Shown one piece after another: positions 52,556 to 61,486 of a DNA stretch of 64,000 bases. This DNA comes from Paracoccus tibetensis (GTDB lineage: Bacteria > Pseudomonadota > Alphaproteobacteria > Rhodobacterales > Rhodobacteraceae). The translations under genes and the position numbers were made by a program. How positions within the stretch are numbered: position 1 is the stretch's first letter; the number at the start of each line of letters is the position of its first letter. The stretch spans positions 1 through 64,000 of the forward strand of contig NZ_FMVT01000014.1 of assembly GCF_900102505.1 (NCBI RefSeq), in the 5' to 3' direction. Under the pieces are notes generated by a model that searched no databases, was not told where the DNA came from, and worked only from the letters and a program-made list of their open reading frames with translations.

Positions 52556-53526
52556 GCCGCTTCTCCTAACGATGGAATGTAAATCTGCGCGATGCCGCGA
52601 TCTTCTCCAATGCGGCCTGTCTGGATAATCACGTCAATGGTGCGCAAGATGTAGTTGCGAAGATCTGCGTAGCTCATCCGAACGTCTGAGCGGCCTGCTG
52701 CAATCGCCAGTCGATCGAGCGCCAATTCTGGGGTTTCCGCATGGATAGTTGTCATTGAGCCGCCGTGGCCGGTGTTGACGGCTTCTAGGAACGTCATCGC
52801 TTCGCGGCCCCGCACCTCGCCAACAATAAGGCGATCCGGCCGCAACCGAAGGGTGGCTTCAAGAAGCATATCCGTGGTTCGGGTGGTCCCGCCCCGTTCG
52901 GCGATCAAGGATACTGTGTTGGGCTGCGACGGGAACAGTTCGCGGGCATCCTCAATAGTGATGATCCGTTCGTTGCGCTGGATCATGGAAATGATCTTCC
53001 GAAGCACCACGGATTTCCCAGTATCGGTTCCGCCTGAGATCAGAATGTTCAGCTTGTTCTCCACGCAGAATTGCAACGCCGCCTTCAGGTCTCCACCAGC
53101 TACTAGTTCGGCAAGACGAGCGTTGCGCTTCTTGCGTTCCGCATTCAAATCTACGGGCTTGTCGTGCAGAAACTTCAGCTCGATTTCATCAATAGGCAAG
53201 GCGGCGAACAGTCGGAACGACAATGCCGCCTCCTGCGGTGTGGCCGGAGCCAAGACCCCCTGCGCCCGGATCGGCCGGTCAGCATGGGAAACGGTCGCTG
53301 AGACTAGCAGCTTGTCGCGGCCGGTTTGCGCCTGGTTCTCCCCGGCAATTTGGTTTGAGAGCGAGTGACCAAAGCCAGCGTCCACTTTCTCGCCTGTATC
53401 TCTCATATGCACGTCGCCGCGCTTCAAGACCCAGATGCTGCGGTCCGGATTGACTGAGATTTCCACCGTGGCTGGATCATCCAGCCACGGCTTGAAGCGG
53501 TCGAGCTTGTGAGACAGCCAACCCAT
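52552..53526 (-). CDS. virB11: VirB11-family ATPase
   Basis: The 324-residue hexameric ATPase has an N-terminal domain (VEISVNPDRSIWVL), Walker A ISGGTDTGKSVVL, an Asp box RIITIEDARELF, Walker B-like LRLRPDRLIVGEVRGREA, and the His box TGHGGSMTTIHAE. It powers secretion or pilus steps at the inner membrane. TGATG and ATGA overlaps join it to its neighbours. Confidence 0.95.
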   Translation of the reverse strand: MGWLSHKLDRFKPWLDDPATVEISVNPDRSIWVLKRGDVHMRDTGEKVDAGFGHSLSNQIAGENQAQTGRDKLLVSATVSHADRPIRAQGVLAPATPQEAALSFRLFAALPIDEIELKFLHDKPVDLNAERKKRNARLAELVAGGDLKAALQFCVENKLNILISGGTDTGKSVVLRKIISMIQRNERIITIEDARELFPSQPNTVSLIAERGGTTRTTDMLLEATLRLRPDRLIVGEVRGREAMTFLEAVNTGHGGSMTTIHAETPELALDRLAIAAGRSDVRMSYADLRNYILRTIDVIIQTGRIGEDRGIAQIYIPSLGEAA

Positions 53527-54884
53527 CAGAAGATCTCCAGGTCTCGGTCAACCATGATCGTGACCAACGAGCCCTGCTTGACTGCAATTGTCGGCTTGCG
53601 GTTCAGGTAGTCGCTCAAGGTGCCTTGCAAGGCCCCCGTCATGTTCTGCGACAAAGCATTGGCAATGTCCGAGGCGTTGCTGTCGTTGTCCTCATTTGTC
53701 AGAGCAAGGGCAGGCCCTATGCCAACCAGACTGATAAGAGCGGCAGAGCCGAAGCGTGCCCCGAAATGCGTTCTTACTACGCCTTCCATGCCCGAACGGC
53801 CGATGAAGTCACCTCCATAAGCACCAATGTCCACAGCCTGATTGTCAGGCATGATGATCCTGTTCCAGACGATCATCGCCCGGCGCTGGCCGAGGTCCGT
53901 GTTGTCGTTATAGGCCCCGATGACACGCGATCCTCTGGGGATGAGGATGCGCGAACCGTCGAAGGAATGCACATCCTCAGATACCAGCGCACGGATCGCG
54001 CCGGGAAGGTCCGTGTTGATAGCAGTCTCCAGCACTGCTTGAATCATCGTCCCTTGCATGACGGTGTTAGCCGGATTGGCGATGATCTTGGCCTGTTCCA
54101 TTGATGCACGAGATGCCTGCTGGCGAGCGAACCGCTCGTTCTGGCTTTGCCGCCGTAGGTTAGGGTCTATTCCCGCCGTTTCCGGATAGGCGCCTGCGCC
54201 GGCTGCGCCGCCACCGGGACCGCCGCCGCCAAAGGCGATCAAGGGTGATGACACCCGTGCGCGGTAGAATTCTTCTGCTTCAAGGTCTCGGTTCAGTTCG
54301 CCACTGTTGGAGCCTAGATCGTAGTTTCCGCCAGTAATGCGAGCTGCATCAAGTTGTGCTTGAAGCTGCGCAAGCTGCCGTTCACGTTCGGCAAGATCAC
54401 GCGCGCTCTCGCTCTGCATTCGGTTCATCGTGGCTTGCAGTTCCGCAACCTGGTCAAGCAATGCGTCGATCTGAGGGTCATTCGCTGTGATCGGCGCATC
54501 TTCCTCCACGAAAATCTCAGTCTGCGGCTGCTCGCGCAGCCGCTCGATTTCCGCTTGCAGTGCTGCAATCTGCTCTAGCAGAGCGGGGTCAGGTTGGGGC
54601 TGCTCCGGTTCACGCCGCATCGGCAGAGGCATACGAGGGAAGGGAGCTTCGCTAGAGGTCTGGAACTGTTCGGGCTGACCAGTCGGCAAGGACAGCTGCG
54701 CCGCTGTGTTGGTCTCCGGCCAGAACATGAAAGCGATTATGCCGCCGCAGACAGCCGCAAGAGCGGTGCCGACGAGCATGTTGTTCTGACCGCCAGAACC
54801 GCCGCGGCGGTTGTTCGCCCGCGACTCTTGCACTTCGGCCGCAAGGCGTGCGGCATCGGACTCAAGTTCGTTTTGCTCGCTCAT
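53526..54884 (-). CDS. virB10: VirB10/TrbI-type core channel protein
   Basis: The 452-residue protein starts MSEQNELESDAARL, has one membrane helix (about 35-55), a proline-rich stretch and a long coiled coil (about 100-200). The C-terminal TrbI domain has MIQAVLETAINTDLPGAIRALV, RGSRVIGAYND and the antenna region VGIGPALALTNED. It spans the envelope and links inner and outer parts of the T4SS. A glycine-rich loop (GGGGPGGGAAGAG) precedes the core. Confidence 0.93.
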   Translation of the reverse strand: MSEQNELESDAARLAAEVQESRANNRRGGSGGQNNMLVGTALAAVCGGIIAFMFWPETNTAAQLSLPTGQPEQFQTSSEAPFPRMPLPMRREPEQPQPDPALLEQIAALQAEIERLREQPQTEIFVEEDAPITANDPQIDALLDQVAELQATMNRMQSESARDLAERERQLAQLQAQLDAARITGGNYDLGSNSGELNRDLEAEEFYRARVSSPLIAFGGGGPGGGAAGAGAYPETAGIDPNLRRQSQNERFARQQASRASMEQAKIIANPANTVMQGTMIQAVLETAINTDLPGAIRALVSEDVHSFDGSRILIPRGSRVIGAYNDNTDLGQRRAMIVWNRIIMPDNQAVDIGAYGGDFIGRSGMEGVVRTHFGARFGSAALISLVGIGPALALTNEDNDSNASDIANALSQNMTGALQGTLSDYLNRKPTIAVKQGSLVTIMVDRDLEIF

Positions 54885-55594
54885 GAACGTGGGTCCAGAC
54901 GCTTGATGACAGTTTCCGTGGCGGAAATTCGCAGCACCCAATAGGGGCTCAGGCCACTCACCCGAATAGTGCCGTCCGGGAGCGTGGTGCTGTTAACAGT
55001 CCTTTCAGGTCCATTCGAGGTCTTGAAGATCGCCGGAAGCTGCGCGCTGCGCGGAAAGCGGAAATAGGTGAAATCCCCGTCATCCCAAACATGCGACGGC
55101 AGGGCCGCATTTCTTTCGCTAGCTGCGTAGCCGTGCCACTCTCTTGTCGGGTTGAGTTGCTTGTTCTGCGGCTCGGCGGCGGCAGTCCGCGGCGCCTGCG
55201 CGACAACGCCACCATCGAAACGCACAACATAATCCGCCCTTTGCCCTGCTTCCTGCAGATGCAGGTAATAGGCACGACGATTGGTATACACGGTCATGTT
55301 GGTCGAGCCGCCGGGAACGGTCGGCTTGACCACGAGCGCCCGCCCGCCTGGAACGCCGTCAAAGTTGAACCCCTCAGTATCGCCCGCCACGATACTGGTA
55401 ATCTCTTCGCCGGGACCAAACTCGACGGAGGTTACGCGCATCATGCCGACATTCACGCGATAGACCTGCCCATCCTGATATACAGCGTTCCGAACTCGGG
55501 AGTCGTGCCGTCCAGCCGCAGGCGTTACTTCAGCCAGTGCAGGGCTTGCCAAAGTGGCTGCGCAGAGCGCAGCGCCGATCAACCATTCTCTCAT
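54881..55594 (-). CDS. virB9: VirB9/TrbG-type outer core protein
   Basis: The 237-residue protein has a signal peptide ending SPALA and the VirB9 sequence RHDSRVRNAVYQDGQVYRV, YYLHL, and a C-terminal FTYFRFP...PAIF. It forms the outer ring with VirB7 and VirB10. Start and stop overlap neighbours. Confidence 0.93.
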   Translation of the reverse strand: MREWLIGAALCAATLASPALAEVTPAAGRHDSRVRNAVYQDGQVYRVNVGMMRVTSVEFGPGEEITSIVAGDTEGFNFDGVPGGRALVVKPTVPGGSTNMTVYTNRRAYYLHLQEAGQRADYVVRFDGGVVAQAPRTAAAEPQNKQLNPTREWHGYAASERNAALPSHVWDDGDFTYFRFPRSAQLPAIFKTSNGPERTVNSTTLPDGTIRVSGLSPYWVLRISATETVIKRLDPRS

Positions 55595-56259
55595 TGAATG
55601 TCTCCTTCACCCCGGAAGCGTTCGGCTGCTACGGTGTATTCGCTGACAGTGAAGCCGAAAGGGTTGGCCCAAACTCCGTCCAAGCTGCGGAGAGTGGAAG
55701 GGTCATAATCATAGGCCAGAGTGACGACGAAGGTGCCTTCCGTGATGCCGTCGCTCGTCGTCAGGCGCTTAGTGAGGCGGGCTTGCGCGCGGTTGTTCCC
55801 TATGTCCGAGATCGAGGACACGGCCACGTCAATGCGGGAGTTTTCGCCGTAGATTTTCGGTGGATATTCCGGATTTTGCTCGTTCCATACCTGCTGCAAG
55901 GAACGTGCCGCTTGTCCGGTAGAGCGGGTAAATACACCCTCGATCCGAAGATCATTATCAAGCTGGTTGTAGGTTTCTCTGTCGCGGACATAAGCATAGA
56001 CAAGCGATTGCATCACAGCTTCCCGCTCGGCCAAACTGATCGTGCCGACATTTGCCATCGGCAAGGCTGTGCCAGTGGACGGATCGAACGGGATCAAGGC
56101 AGGAGCCGGCTTGTCGATGTAAAGGGCCACAAGTGCTGCGGCGAGACAGCCGGTTATGCCAAAACCGCTGGCGATAAAGGCGATACGTTTCCACATCGCG
56201 GCTTCATCGCGCGCGCCGTAGATCAGCTCTTCCTCGAAAACGTCTTTGATGTTGCTCAT
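55591..56259 (-). CDS. virB8: VirB8-type assembly protein
   Basis: The 222-residue protein has a short cytosolic N-terminus, one membrane helix (about 28-50) and a periplasmic VirB8 fold with PFDPSTGTA, SLVYAYVRDRETYNQ and WNEQNPEYPPKIYG. It nucleates assembly in the inner membrane. It is coupled to VirB9 by ATGA and follows the VirB5-like gene. Confidence 0.92.
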   Translation of the reverse strand: MSNIKDVFEEELIYGARDEAAMWKRIAFIASGFGITGCLAAALVALYIDKPAPALIPFDPSTGTALPMANVGTISLAEREAVMQSLVYAYVRDRETYNQLDNDLRIEGVFTRSTGQAARSLQQVWNEQNPEYPPKIYGENSRIDVAVSSISDIGNNRAQARLTKRLTTSDGITEGTFVVTLAYDYDPSTLRSLDGVWANPFGFTVSEYTVAAERFRGEGDIQ

Positions 56260-56264
56260 GGAAA

Positions 56265-57077
56265 TTACTCGTTCGAGAAGGTCATGTAGGCGCGTTCCTC
56301 GGCAATAGTCGCGGCCGACAAGACGCCAGCCTGACCGTTGTAGACGGCCTCGATGGATTGCAGTTCGAGAGACTTGGCGAGCTGCACCGACAGTTCCGCC
56401 AGCATCCGCGTGTTGAGGTCGATGGACTCTTTTATGTCCACGCTGCTCTGCGTCATTTCGACCAGCGTGTTGACGCGTTCGAGAGAGGACGCAGTTTCGG
56501 CATAGGTTTGTTCTGCCGTCGCCGCCAGAACCGCGCCGCTGGATGCCTGAGCGGCCACCCGCTCTGCAGCGGGAACACCAGAAGATGCCATCCCCGTGAC
56601 AGTTTCTTGCGACAATCCAGCGGTGGACAAGGCGGTGTTTACGGCCTGTGTCAACTTATCCGACTTGCCGGAGTTGAAGCCGGACCAGTCGCCGCTCATT
56701 CCGGCCTGAATGGTCCCCAGCACATTGGTCATATTGCCGTTGAGAATGCCGTCCAGGTTTTGGCCCATTGCCATGTCCACAATGTTCCGCGTGCCGGAAA
56801 ACTGGCCGTAAATGTCCTGCAACTGCGTGAGTTGCGCTTGCAACTGCTCGACCTGCTTGACGGCATTGGACAGAAGATCCGCCTGCACGCCCGCATCGCG
56901 CAGCATGGCCTCAAGCTGCTTGATGGTCTGTAAGGTATTCTGGCCGTCGATGGTCGGAACGCCTTGCGCCCATGCAGCCGAAGGACGGACCGTTTCTGCA
57001 GTGGTCAGGCCCGTGATCGCGAGAACCGCCACCACAACGCCGGTTCTTGCAATTTGACCCATACGCTTGAAAAGCAT
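56265..57077 (-). CDS. virB5: VirB5-type minor pilin
   Basis: The 270-residue protein has a signal peptide ending AWAQ, then GVPTIDGQNTLQTIKQLEAML and a helical VirB5 body. The C-terminal region is NGQAGVLSAATIAEERAYMTFSNE. It would sit at the pilus tip. It shares N- and C-terminal motifs with the next upstream gene product. Confidence 0.85.
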   Translation of the reverse strand: MLFKRMGQIARTGVVVAVLAITGLTTAETVRPSAAWAQGVPTIDGQNTLQTIKQLEAMLRDAGVQADLLSNAVKQVEQLQAQLTQLQDIYGQFSGTRNIVDMAMGQNLDGILNGNMTNVLGTIQAGMSGDWSGFNSGKSDKLTQAVNTALSTAGLSQETVTGMASSGVPAAERVAAQASSGAVLAATAEQTYAETASSLERVNTLVEMTQSSVDIKESIDLNTRMLAELSVQLAKSLELQSIEAVYNGQAGVLSAATIAEERAYMTFSNE

Positions 57078-57086
57078 TGTGGAACC

Positions 57087-58238
57087 TCAGTCGTTCGAGA
57101 ATTTCATGAATTTGCGTTCTTCGGCATGAGCCGTGGCTTGCTGCAAAGCCTCGGCACTGACCGTCTTGTTCTGCGCTGCGAGGACACGGACCCGGAGGGC
57201 CATGATCCGGCCCATCTCGGCACGCGCATAGGTGTTCAGCGCCCAAGCCTGTGACGGATTTTGGTTCTGCTCCATCTGGCTGATAATCGCCTTCAGTCGA
57301 TGTGCGATGGCTGCAATTTCCTGCACCATGTTGCCGCCATAGGCAGATGCTCCGTCGCCCATCATGGCGAGGTTGGCGCCAGCGGCATCAACAGGGGCTA
57401 TGGTCCCAAGGGCGTCCACTCCGCCGATTGCGGCCAAATACTCGTTATACTTGGCGGGGATCACTTGGACGTAGTGCCGTGTTTCCGCGAAGGGAGGCAC
57501 GCCGCCATATTTCTGCACGTTTCCTGGCCCCGCATTATATGCGGCGAGGGCGAGAACGATGTTGCCGTCGAACATCGACAGCATCCTTGCGAGATAGGTG
57601 GCCCCACCAAGAACCTGCGAATAAGGGTTGGTTCGGTAGTCGCCCGCAACTCCGACTTCCTTGGCCGTTCCCGGCATGAGCTGCGTTAGACCCCACGCGC
57701 CGGCATGAGAGCCGACGAAGGGATTGAACCTGCTTTCCTGCCAGATCATCGCCTGAAGCAACGCCCGCCACTGCGCCTGCGACAGCCCCGCCTTGGAAAC
57801 GCCAGCATGGCTGTAGGTTGCCTTGGTGCCAGCAATGATGACTTCTTCCACAGTCAGGGCGGCATCACCAAAAGTCTTGCTCGCTGCCGCGTTAGTGTCT
57901 GTCGGGTTATAAAGGGTTTGGGCCGATGCCGCAGACTGGCCTGCGCCAGCCTCAAGGGTCTGGATCATGTCGCCAGTCGGGCCAACTGGCAGGGAGCCAG
58001 CCTCGATCAGCTTGTCGAGTTCCGCGATGATTTCCGCGTCAAGCTGCAACTGTGCTTCGGCCCGAGACAGCTTACGTTGCTGCCGCGTGAGATCGCGTTC
58101 CTGTTCGGCCAGGATCGCTAAGTTCTGCTTGAGCAGGTTTCCATCAATAATGGGAACGCCCTGTGCTGCAGCAGGGACCGTGCTAGCGCACAGCCCTACT
58201 ACCGCAAGCGCCTTAGCAAATGTCGCTCGGTGCATCAT
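57087..58238 (-). CDS. Lytic transglycosylase domain in a VirB5-like scaffold
   Basis: The 383-residue exported protein has a signal ending AAAQ, then GVPIIDGNLLKQNLAIL and a coiled coil, as in VirB5 proteins. In the middle an SLT domain has ALLQAMIWQESRFNP with catalytic Glu, GAWGLTQLMPGTA and AAYNAGPGNVQKYGG. The last 100 residues return to a VirB5-like pattern ending TAHAEERKFMKFSND. It could cut peptidoglycan and join the pilus tip. Two Mets start the gene; the first overlaps the lipoprotein stop. Confidence 0.88.
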   Translation of the reverse strand: MMHRATFAKALAVVGLCASTVPAAAQGVPIIDGNLLKQNLAILAEQERDLTRQQRKLSRAEAQLQLDAEIIAELDKLIEAGSLPVGPTGDMIQTLEAGAGQSAASAQTLYNPTDTNAAASKTFGDAALTVEEVIIAGTKATYSHAGVSKAGLSQAQWRALLQAMIWQESRFNPFVGSHAGAWGLTQLMPGTAKEVGVAGDYRTNPYSQVLGGATYLARMLSMFDGNIVLALAAYNAGPGNVQKYGGVPPFAETRHYVQVIPAKYNEYLAAIGGVDALGTIAPVDAAGANLAMMGDGASAYGGNMVQEIAAIAHRLKAIISQMEQNQNPSQAWALNTYARAEMGRIMALRVRVLAAQNKTVSAEALQQATAHAEERKFMKFSND

Positions 58239-58378
58239 CCTTCAGCCCAAAGCTCATGAATGGGCGTAAATTTGCAGACGGGCTTGCCGTTCACGAAGCA
58301 GGACGAACGAGCGGGACTGGTGCTTGCACAGGCCGACACCGTGAAGGCCAGAACACAGATCATGATGACGTACTTCAT
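58235..58378 (-). CDS. VirB7-like lipoprotein, 47 residues
   Basis: The frame MKYVIMICVLAFTVSAC with lipobox VSAC (Cys17) encodes a tiny lipoprotein with two more cysteines (SSCFVN and PVCKFTP). It starts inside the virB4 stop (ATGA) and overlaps the next start (TGATG). VirB7 proteins are small outer-membrane lipoproteins that pair with VirB9. Its position differs from the Agrobacterium order, but size, lipobox and context fit. Confidence 0.8.
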   Translation of the reverse strand: MKYVIMICVLAFTVSACASTSPARSSCFVNGKPVCKFTPIHELWAEG

Positions 58379-60813
58379 GCGATTTCTTCCTTCTTCTGGG
58401 TGCGTGCTTGGTAAGCATCGAGAGCCGCACGGCCCGTCTTGCTGCCACCAAGGATGTTCAGTGTTTCCCCGAGCGCGCCGAGGTTCACGTCCACTACGAC
58501 TGACGCGGAGGAGTTGCGGATAAGGGCCAGGCGCGATCCGGTGGGTGCGCCGAGAACCATCCCCATTTCCCGGTCATTCAGATGAAGCGCAGCATAGTTG
58601 TCTGGCGATGCCCGACGGTTGGGGATCAGGATCTGTGTTTGGACACCTTGCAGAATTGCCGCGCCTGCCTTGCTCTTCTCGAGCTGCGAGGGGAATTGCG
58701 TAACCATCACTACTACGGCATTGAGCTTCCGCGCCGTGACCAGCCACTTTTCCAGCTTGTCGGCGAAGTATTCGGTGCCGAGCGCATTCCACGCTTCATC
58801 AATGACTGTGATCGTTGGATGACGGTCCTGTAGCTTCCGCTCTAGGCGCTGGAAGATATAACCGAGGATCGCCGTGCGCTCCTTCTCGTTATCGGAGTCG
58901 AGAACGGCCGTCATGTCGAAGCCCATGACGTTCTTATCGAGGGCGAAGTTGTCTACCTCGTTGTTGCCGAACACCCACCCATACCGGCCTGAAGGCGCCC
59001 ATTCCTTCACCCGCTGTTCAAGATCGCCGCTGTCATCGAGGTGGCTGAACAGAGACGGAAAGCCGTTGAAGTTGCGAAGATGATCCGGAGCCCGCGCTGT
59101 TTCCACTACAGCATTATGAAGCTGCTGTGTCTGGACCGGTGACAGGGGCCGTTCAGGACGATTGAGGAGCGCAGTCAGCCACTCGCTGAGCCATGCCTGT
59201 CCGGCAGTGTCCCTTTCCGCATAAAGCGGATTGAGGCCCGTGGGCTTGTGCGGTGAAATCGTCGTGTAGCTTCCACCCAGAGCCTCGATCTGAACCTCCA
59301 AGCCGCGCAGGTAGTCGAAGGCGAAGACCCGTGCGCCCACCCGCTGCGCTTGCGTCATCAGAAAGGAAATCAGCACGGACTTGCCGCCGCTGGAGGGGCC
59401 GAAGATGACGGTGTGACCTGCAGGTGGCTCCTTGTCCGCTTCTCCGGCCGGATGAAAAGAAAACAGGTAGCCGCTCTTTTCAGGCGTCGGAAACACGGTC
59501 AGAGGCGTGGCCCAAGGCAGCACCTCGCCGGTCAGGCCGGTGGGAGTGCGATGGAGTGCGGCCATACCAGCAAAGACGTGGTTGCTCACCAGGCCGGTCC
59601 GCGCCCGATATGTCGCGTTCCCCGGCCATTGAGCGAAGTAGTGTCCCTGCCCGGCGAAGGCTTCAGTAATGATCTTGGTGCCGTTTTCCTGCGCGATCTG
59701 GCGCACATCGGCGGCTGCGCGTGCCAAGGTCTTTTCGTCCTCAGCATAAATGGCGACAGTCATGTGATGATAGCCAAGGGTTTCCAAACCAGAGGCCACT
59801 CTGTTGCGACCCTCGCGCAGCTTGTCTTGGTCCGTTTCCGCCGCATCCCCAGAGCCGCGCCGCTGCTCAAGGTTGCGCCGGATCAATTCGCTGGCTCTAT
59901 CGTCGCTGATTGGAACGAAGGAATTGGTTATCACCATGTCGATCGGCAGGTTCAGTTCATCGAACATTCCCGGAAAGGTGCCGGTCGGATAGTTCTTGAT
60001 CGTGAACACGTGGCCAACGCGGTTTGACACCACACCCCCGCTCACATGCACCCGCGTCCCCCGGAAGGTAGGCCGGTAGTTGCAGATGCTCCGAGCCAGA
60101 ATTCCTAGTTCGTTGCTGGGGAAGGCGGGCAGTTCAACGCCCGTCCCAATGCCTTCAAGGAAGCCCACTAGCTCGCCCGATGCTCCTGTTAGGACGCGCG
60201 CATTCAGATGACCTAAAGTGGCGAGAACGACACCTACCGTTTCATCGAGGTCAGTCAGCCGTTCAGCCCTATTAGCGATGAACGCCTCCAGCGCGTCTTT
60301 CTTGCGCGAGCGGGAGAACAGCTCTTTCAGCTTGTCGCCTGCCGACAGACTTCCAAGCAGTCCTGCCGGACGATTAATGATGCTGATGGTCAGCGTCTTG
60401 TCGCGCAGCACCCGACCCGCAACTACAGCTTTCCAGGCTGCATCGACCTCCTGTGCAAAGCCTTCAGCTTCAATGTCCGTTAGTGAGACTTTGAAGGGGC
60501 GGCTGATCTTGTGGATATAAACCGAATACCGCTCGCCCTGCTGCGCAAGGATTTCAGCCACAGCATCTTTGAGTAGAATAACATCGCGGTCGCTGGACGT
60601 CATGGAGTTGAGGCCATCGACCCTGATGCACTGGATCAGCTCGCCGCCACGCGTCAGGACTGTCTTATCGTCAGCCTGCAATGACACGAATGGCAGGAAC
60701 GCCTCAAATTGTAGCTCGTCCTTCATAGCACGCGGGAATACCGTTTTACCGTGCTGTGAGCTGAAAAGCCGCTTGAAGCCTGCGGGCATCGCTTTCTTCT
60801 GGTTACGGCTCAT
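58375..60813 (-). CDS. virB4: VirB4-type ATPase
   Basis: The 812-residue ATPase starts MSRNQKKAMPAGFKRLF. It has the VirB4 N-terminal domain (VLTRGGELIQCIRVDG), Walker A VIFGPSSGGKSVLIS, Walker B TVIDEAWNALGTEYFADK, and RANQDNYAALHLND-type C-terminal features. It drives pilus assembly and transfer. The start overlaps the VirB3 stop by 11 bases, arguing for coupled translation. Confidence 0.95.
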   Translation of the reverse strand: MSRNQKKAMPAGFKRLFSSQHGKTVFPRAMKDELQFEAFLPFVSLQADDKTVLTRGGELIQCIRVDGLNSMTSSDRDVILLKDAVAEILAQQGERYSVYIHKISRPFKVSLTDIEAEGFAQEVDAAWKAVVAGRVLRDKTLTISIINRPAGLLGSLSAGDKLKELFSRSRKKDALEAFIANRAERLTDLDETVGVVLATLGHLNARVLTGASGELVGFLEGIGTGVELPAFPSNELGILARSICNYRPTFRGTRVHVSGGVVSNRVGHVFTIKNYPTGTFPGMFDELNLPIDMVITNSFVPISDDRASELIRRNLEQRRGSGDAAETDQDKLREGRNRVASGLETLGYHHMTVAIYAEDEKTLARAAADVRQIAQENGTKIITEAFAGQGHYFAQWPGNATYRARTGLVSNHVFAGMAALHRTPTGLTGEVLPWATPLTVFPTPEKSGYLFSFHPAGEADKEPPAGHTVIFGPSSGGKSVLISFLMTQAQRVGARVFAFDYLRGLEVQIEALGGSYTTISPHKPTGLNPLYAERDTAGQAWLSEWLTALLNRPERPLSPVQTQQLHNAVVETARAPDHLRNFNGFPSLFSHLDDSGDLEQRVKEWAPSGRYGWVFGNNEVDNFALDKNVMGFDMTAVLDSDNEKERTAILGYIFQRLERKLQDRHPTITVIDEAWNALGTEYFADKLEKWLVTARKLNAVVVMVTQFPSQLEKSKAGAAILQGVQTQILIPNRRASPDNYAALHLNDREMGMVLGAPTGSRLALIRNSSASVVVDVNLGALGETLNILGGSKTGRAALDAYQARTQKKEEIA

Positions 60814-61084
60814 ACGAGTCTCCACCCCAAACTTTGCGGTTTTTTGAGGGGCCGAAGTTCTTCAGCGTTTTAGTAATAACGTTGAAGAAATTCGGGTCCC
60901 ATTTTGCCAGCCCGTAAAGGGCTGGGTAGAAAACGACGATTGTTGCCAATGCCCAAAAGCTTTCGGCCCACATGAACCCGAGCATGACCGTCGCAAAAAG
61001 AATGACGGCAGAAGTCAGAGGAAGTCCGAAGAGTTTTGCGGGACGAAGAAGGCCCCTATAGACAGTATCCTTTTCCACCGTCAT
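60803..61084 (-). CDS. virB3: VirB3-type inner-membrane protein
   Basis: The 93-residue protein has YRGLLRPAKLFGLPLTSAV, two helices and DPNFFNVITKTLKNF. Its size and motif are normal for VirB3. It is encoded between VirB2 and VirB4. Confidence 0.9.
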   Translation of the reverse strand: MTVEKDTVYRGLLRPAKLFGLPLTSAVILFATVMLGFMWAESFWALATIVVFYPALYGLAKWDPNFFNVITKTLKNFGPSKNRKVWGGDSYEP

Positions 61085-61094
61085 TCCTCGCCTA

Positions 61095-61475
61095 TCAGGT
61101 GCTCCAGAGGGAGTTCACTATGGTGGCGGCCGAGCCGACAATTACGATCGCGACCAGAATGTAGATCGCCAACCGCATCTCGATGTAGCCCATGAACCAG
61201 CCGATGCAGACGCAGACGAGTGCAAGAGTTGCGATGGTCTTGCCCAAGGTTCCCGTCAGCGCCGTCACGATGCTCTGCAGGAAGGTCTGGATGGGATTGA
61301 GGTTGATTGACTGTGCCGCCGCCGGTTCACTCCACATAATGGAGAAGACAAAGGCTGCCAGCATCACTAGCCCCACCTTGGTCCACGTATCAATTTGGCG
61401 GGGAGCCGTGTTCATAACCTGGGCGTAAGACATACGGGATCGTGCGGGCCCCGAGGCCTGCATGAGAAAGGACAT
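61095..61475 (-). CDS. virB2: VirB2/TrbC-type pilin
   Basis: The 126-residue pilin precursor has a long leader to about residue 55 (AAAQ cleavage region) and two hydrophobic segments (about 73-92 and 97-119) around GKTIATLALVCVCIGWFMG. It is the pilus subunit. It lies 10 bases upstream of virB3. Confidence 0.9.
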   Translation of the reverse strand: MSFLMQASGPARSRMSYAQVMNTAPRQIDTWTKVGLVMLAAFVFSIMWSEPAAAQSINLNPIQTFLQSIVTALTGTLGKTIATLALVCVCIGWFMGYIEMRLAIYILVAIVIVGSAATIVNSLWST

Positions 61476-61486
61476 AGAATTAACTC

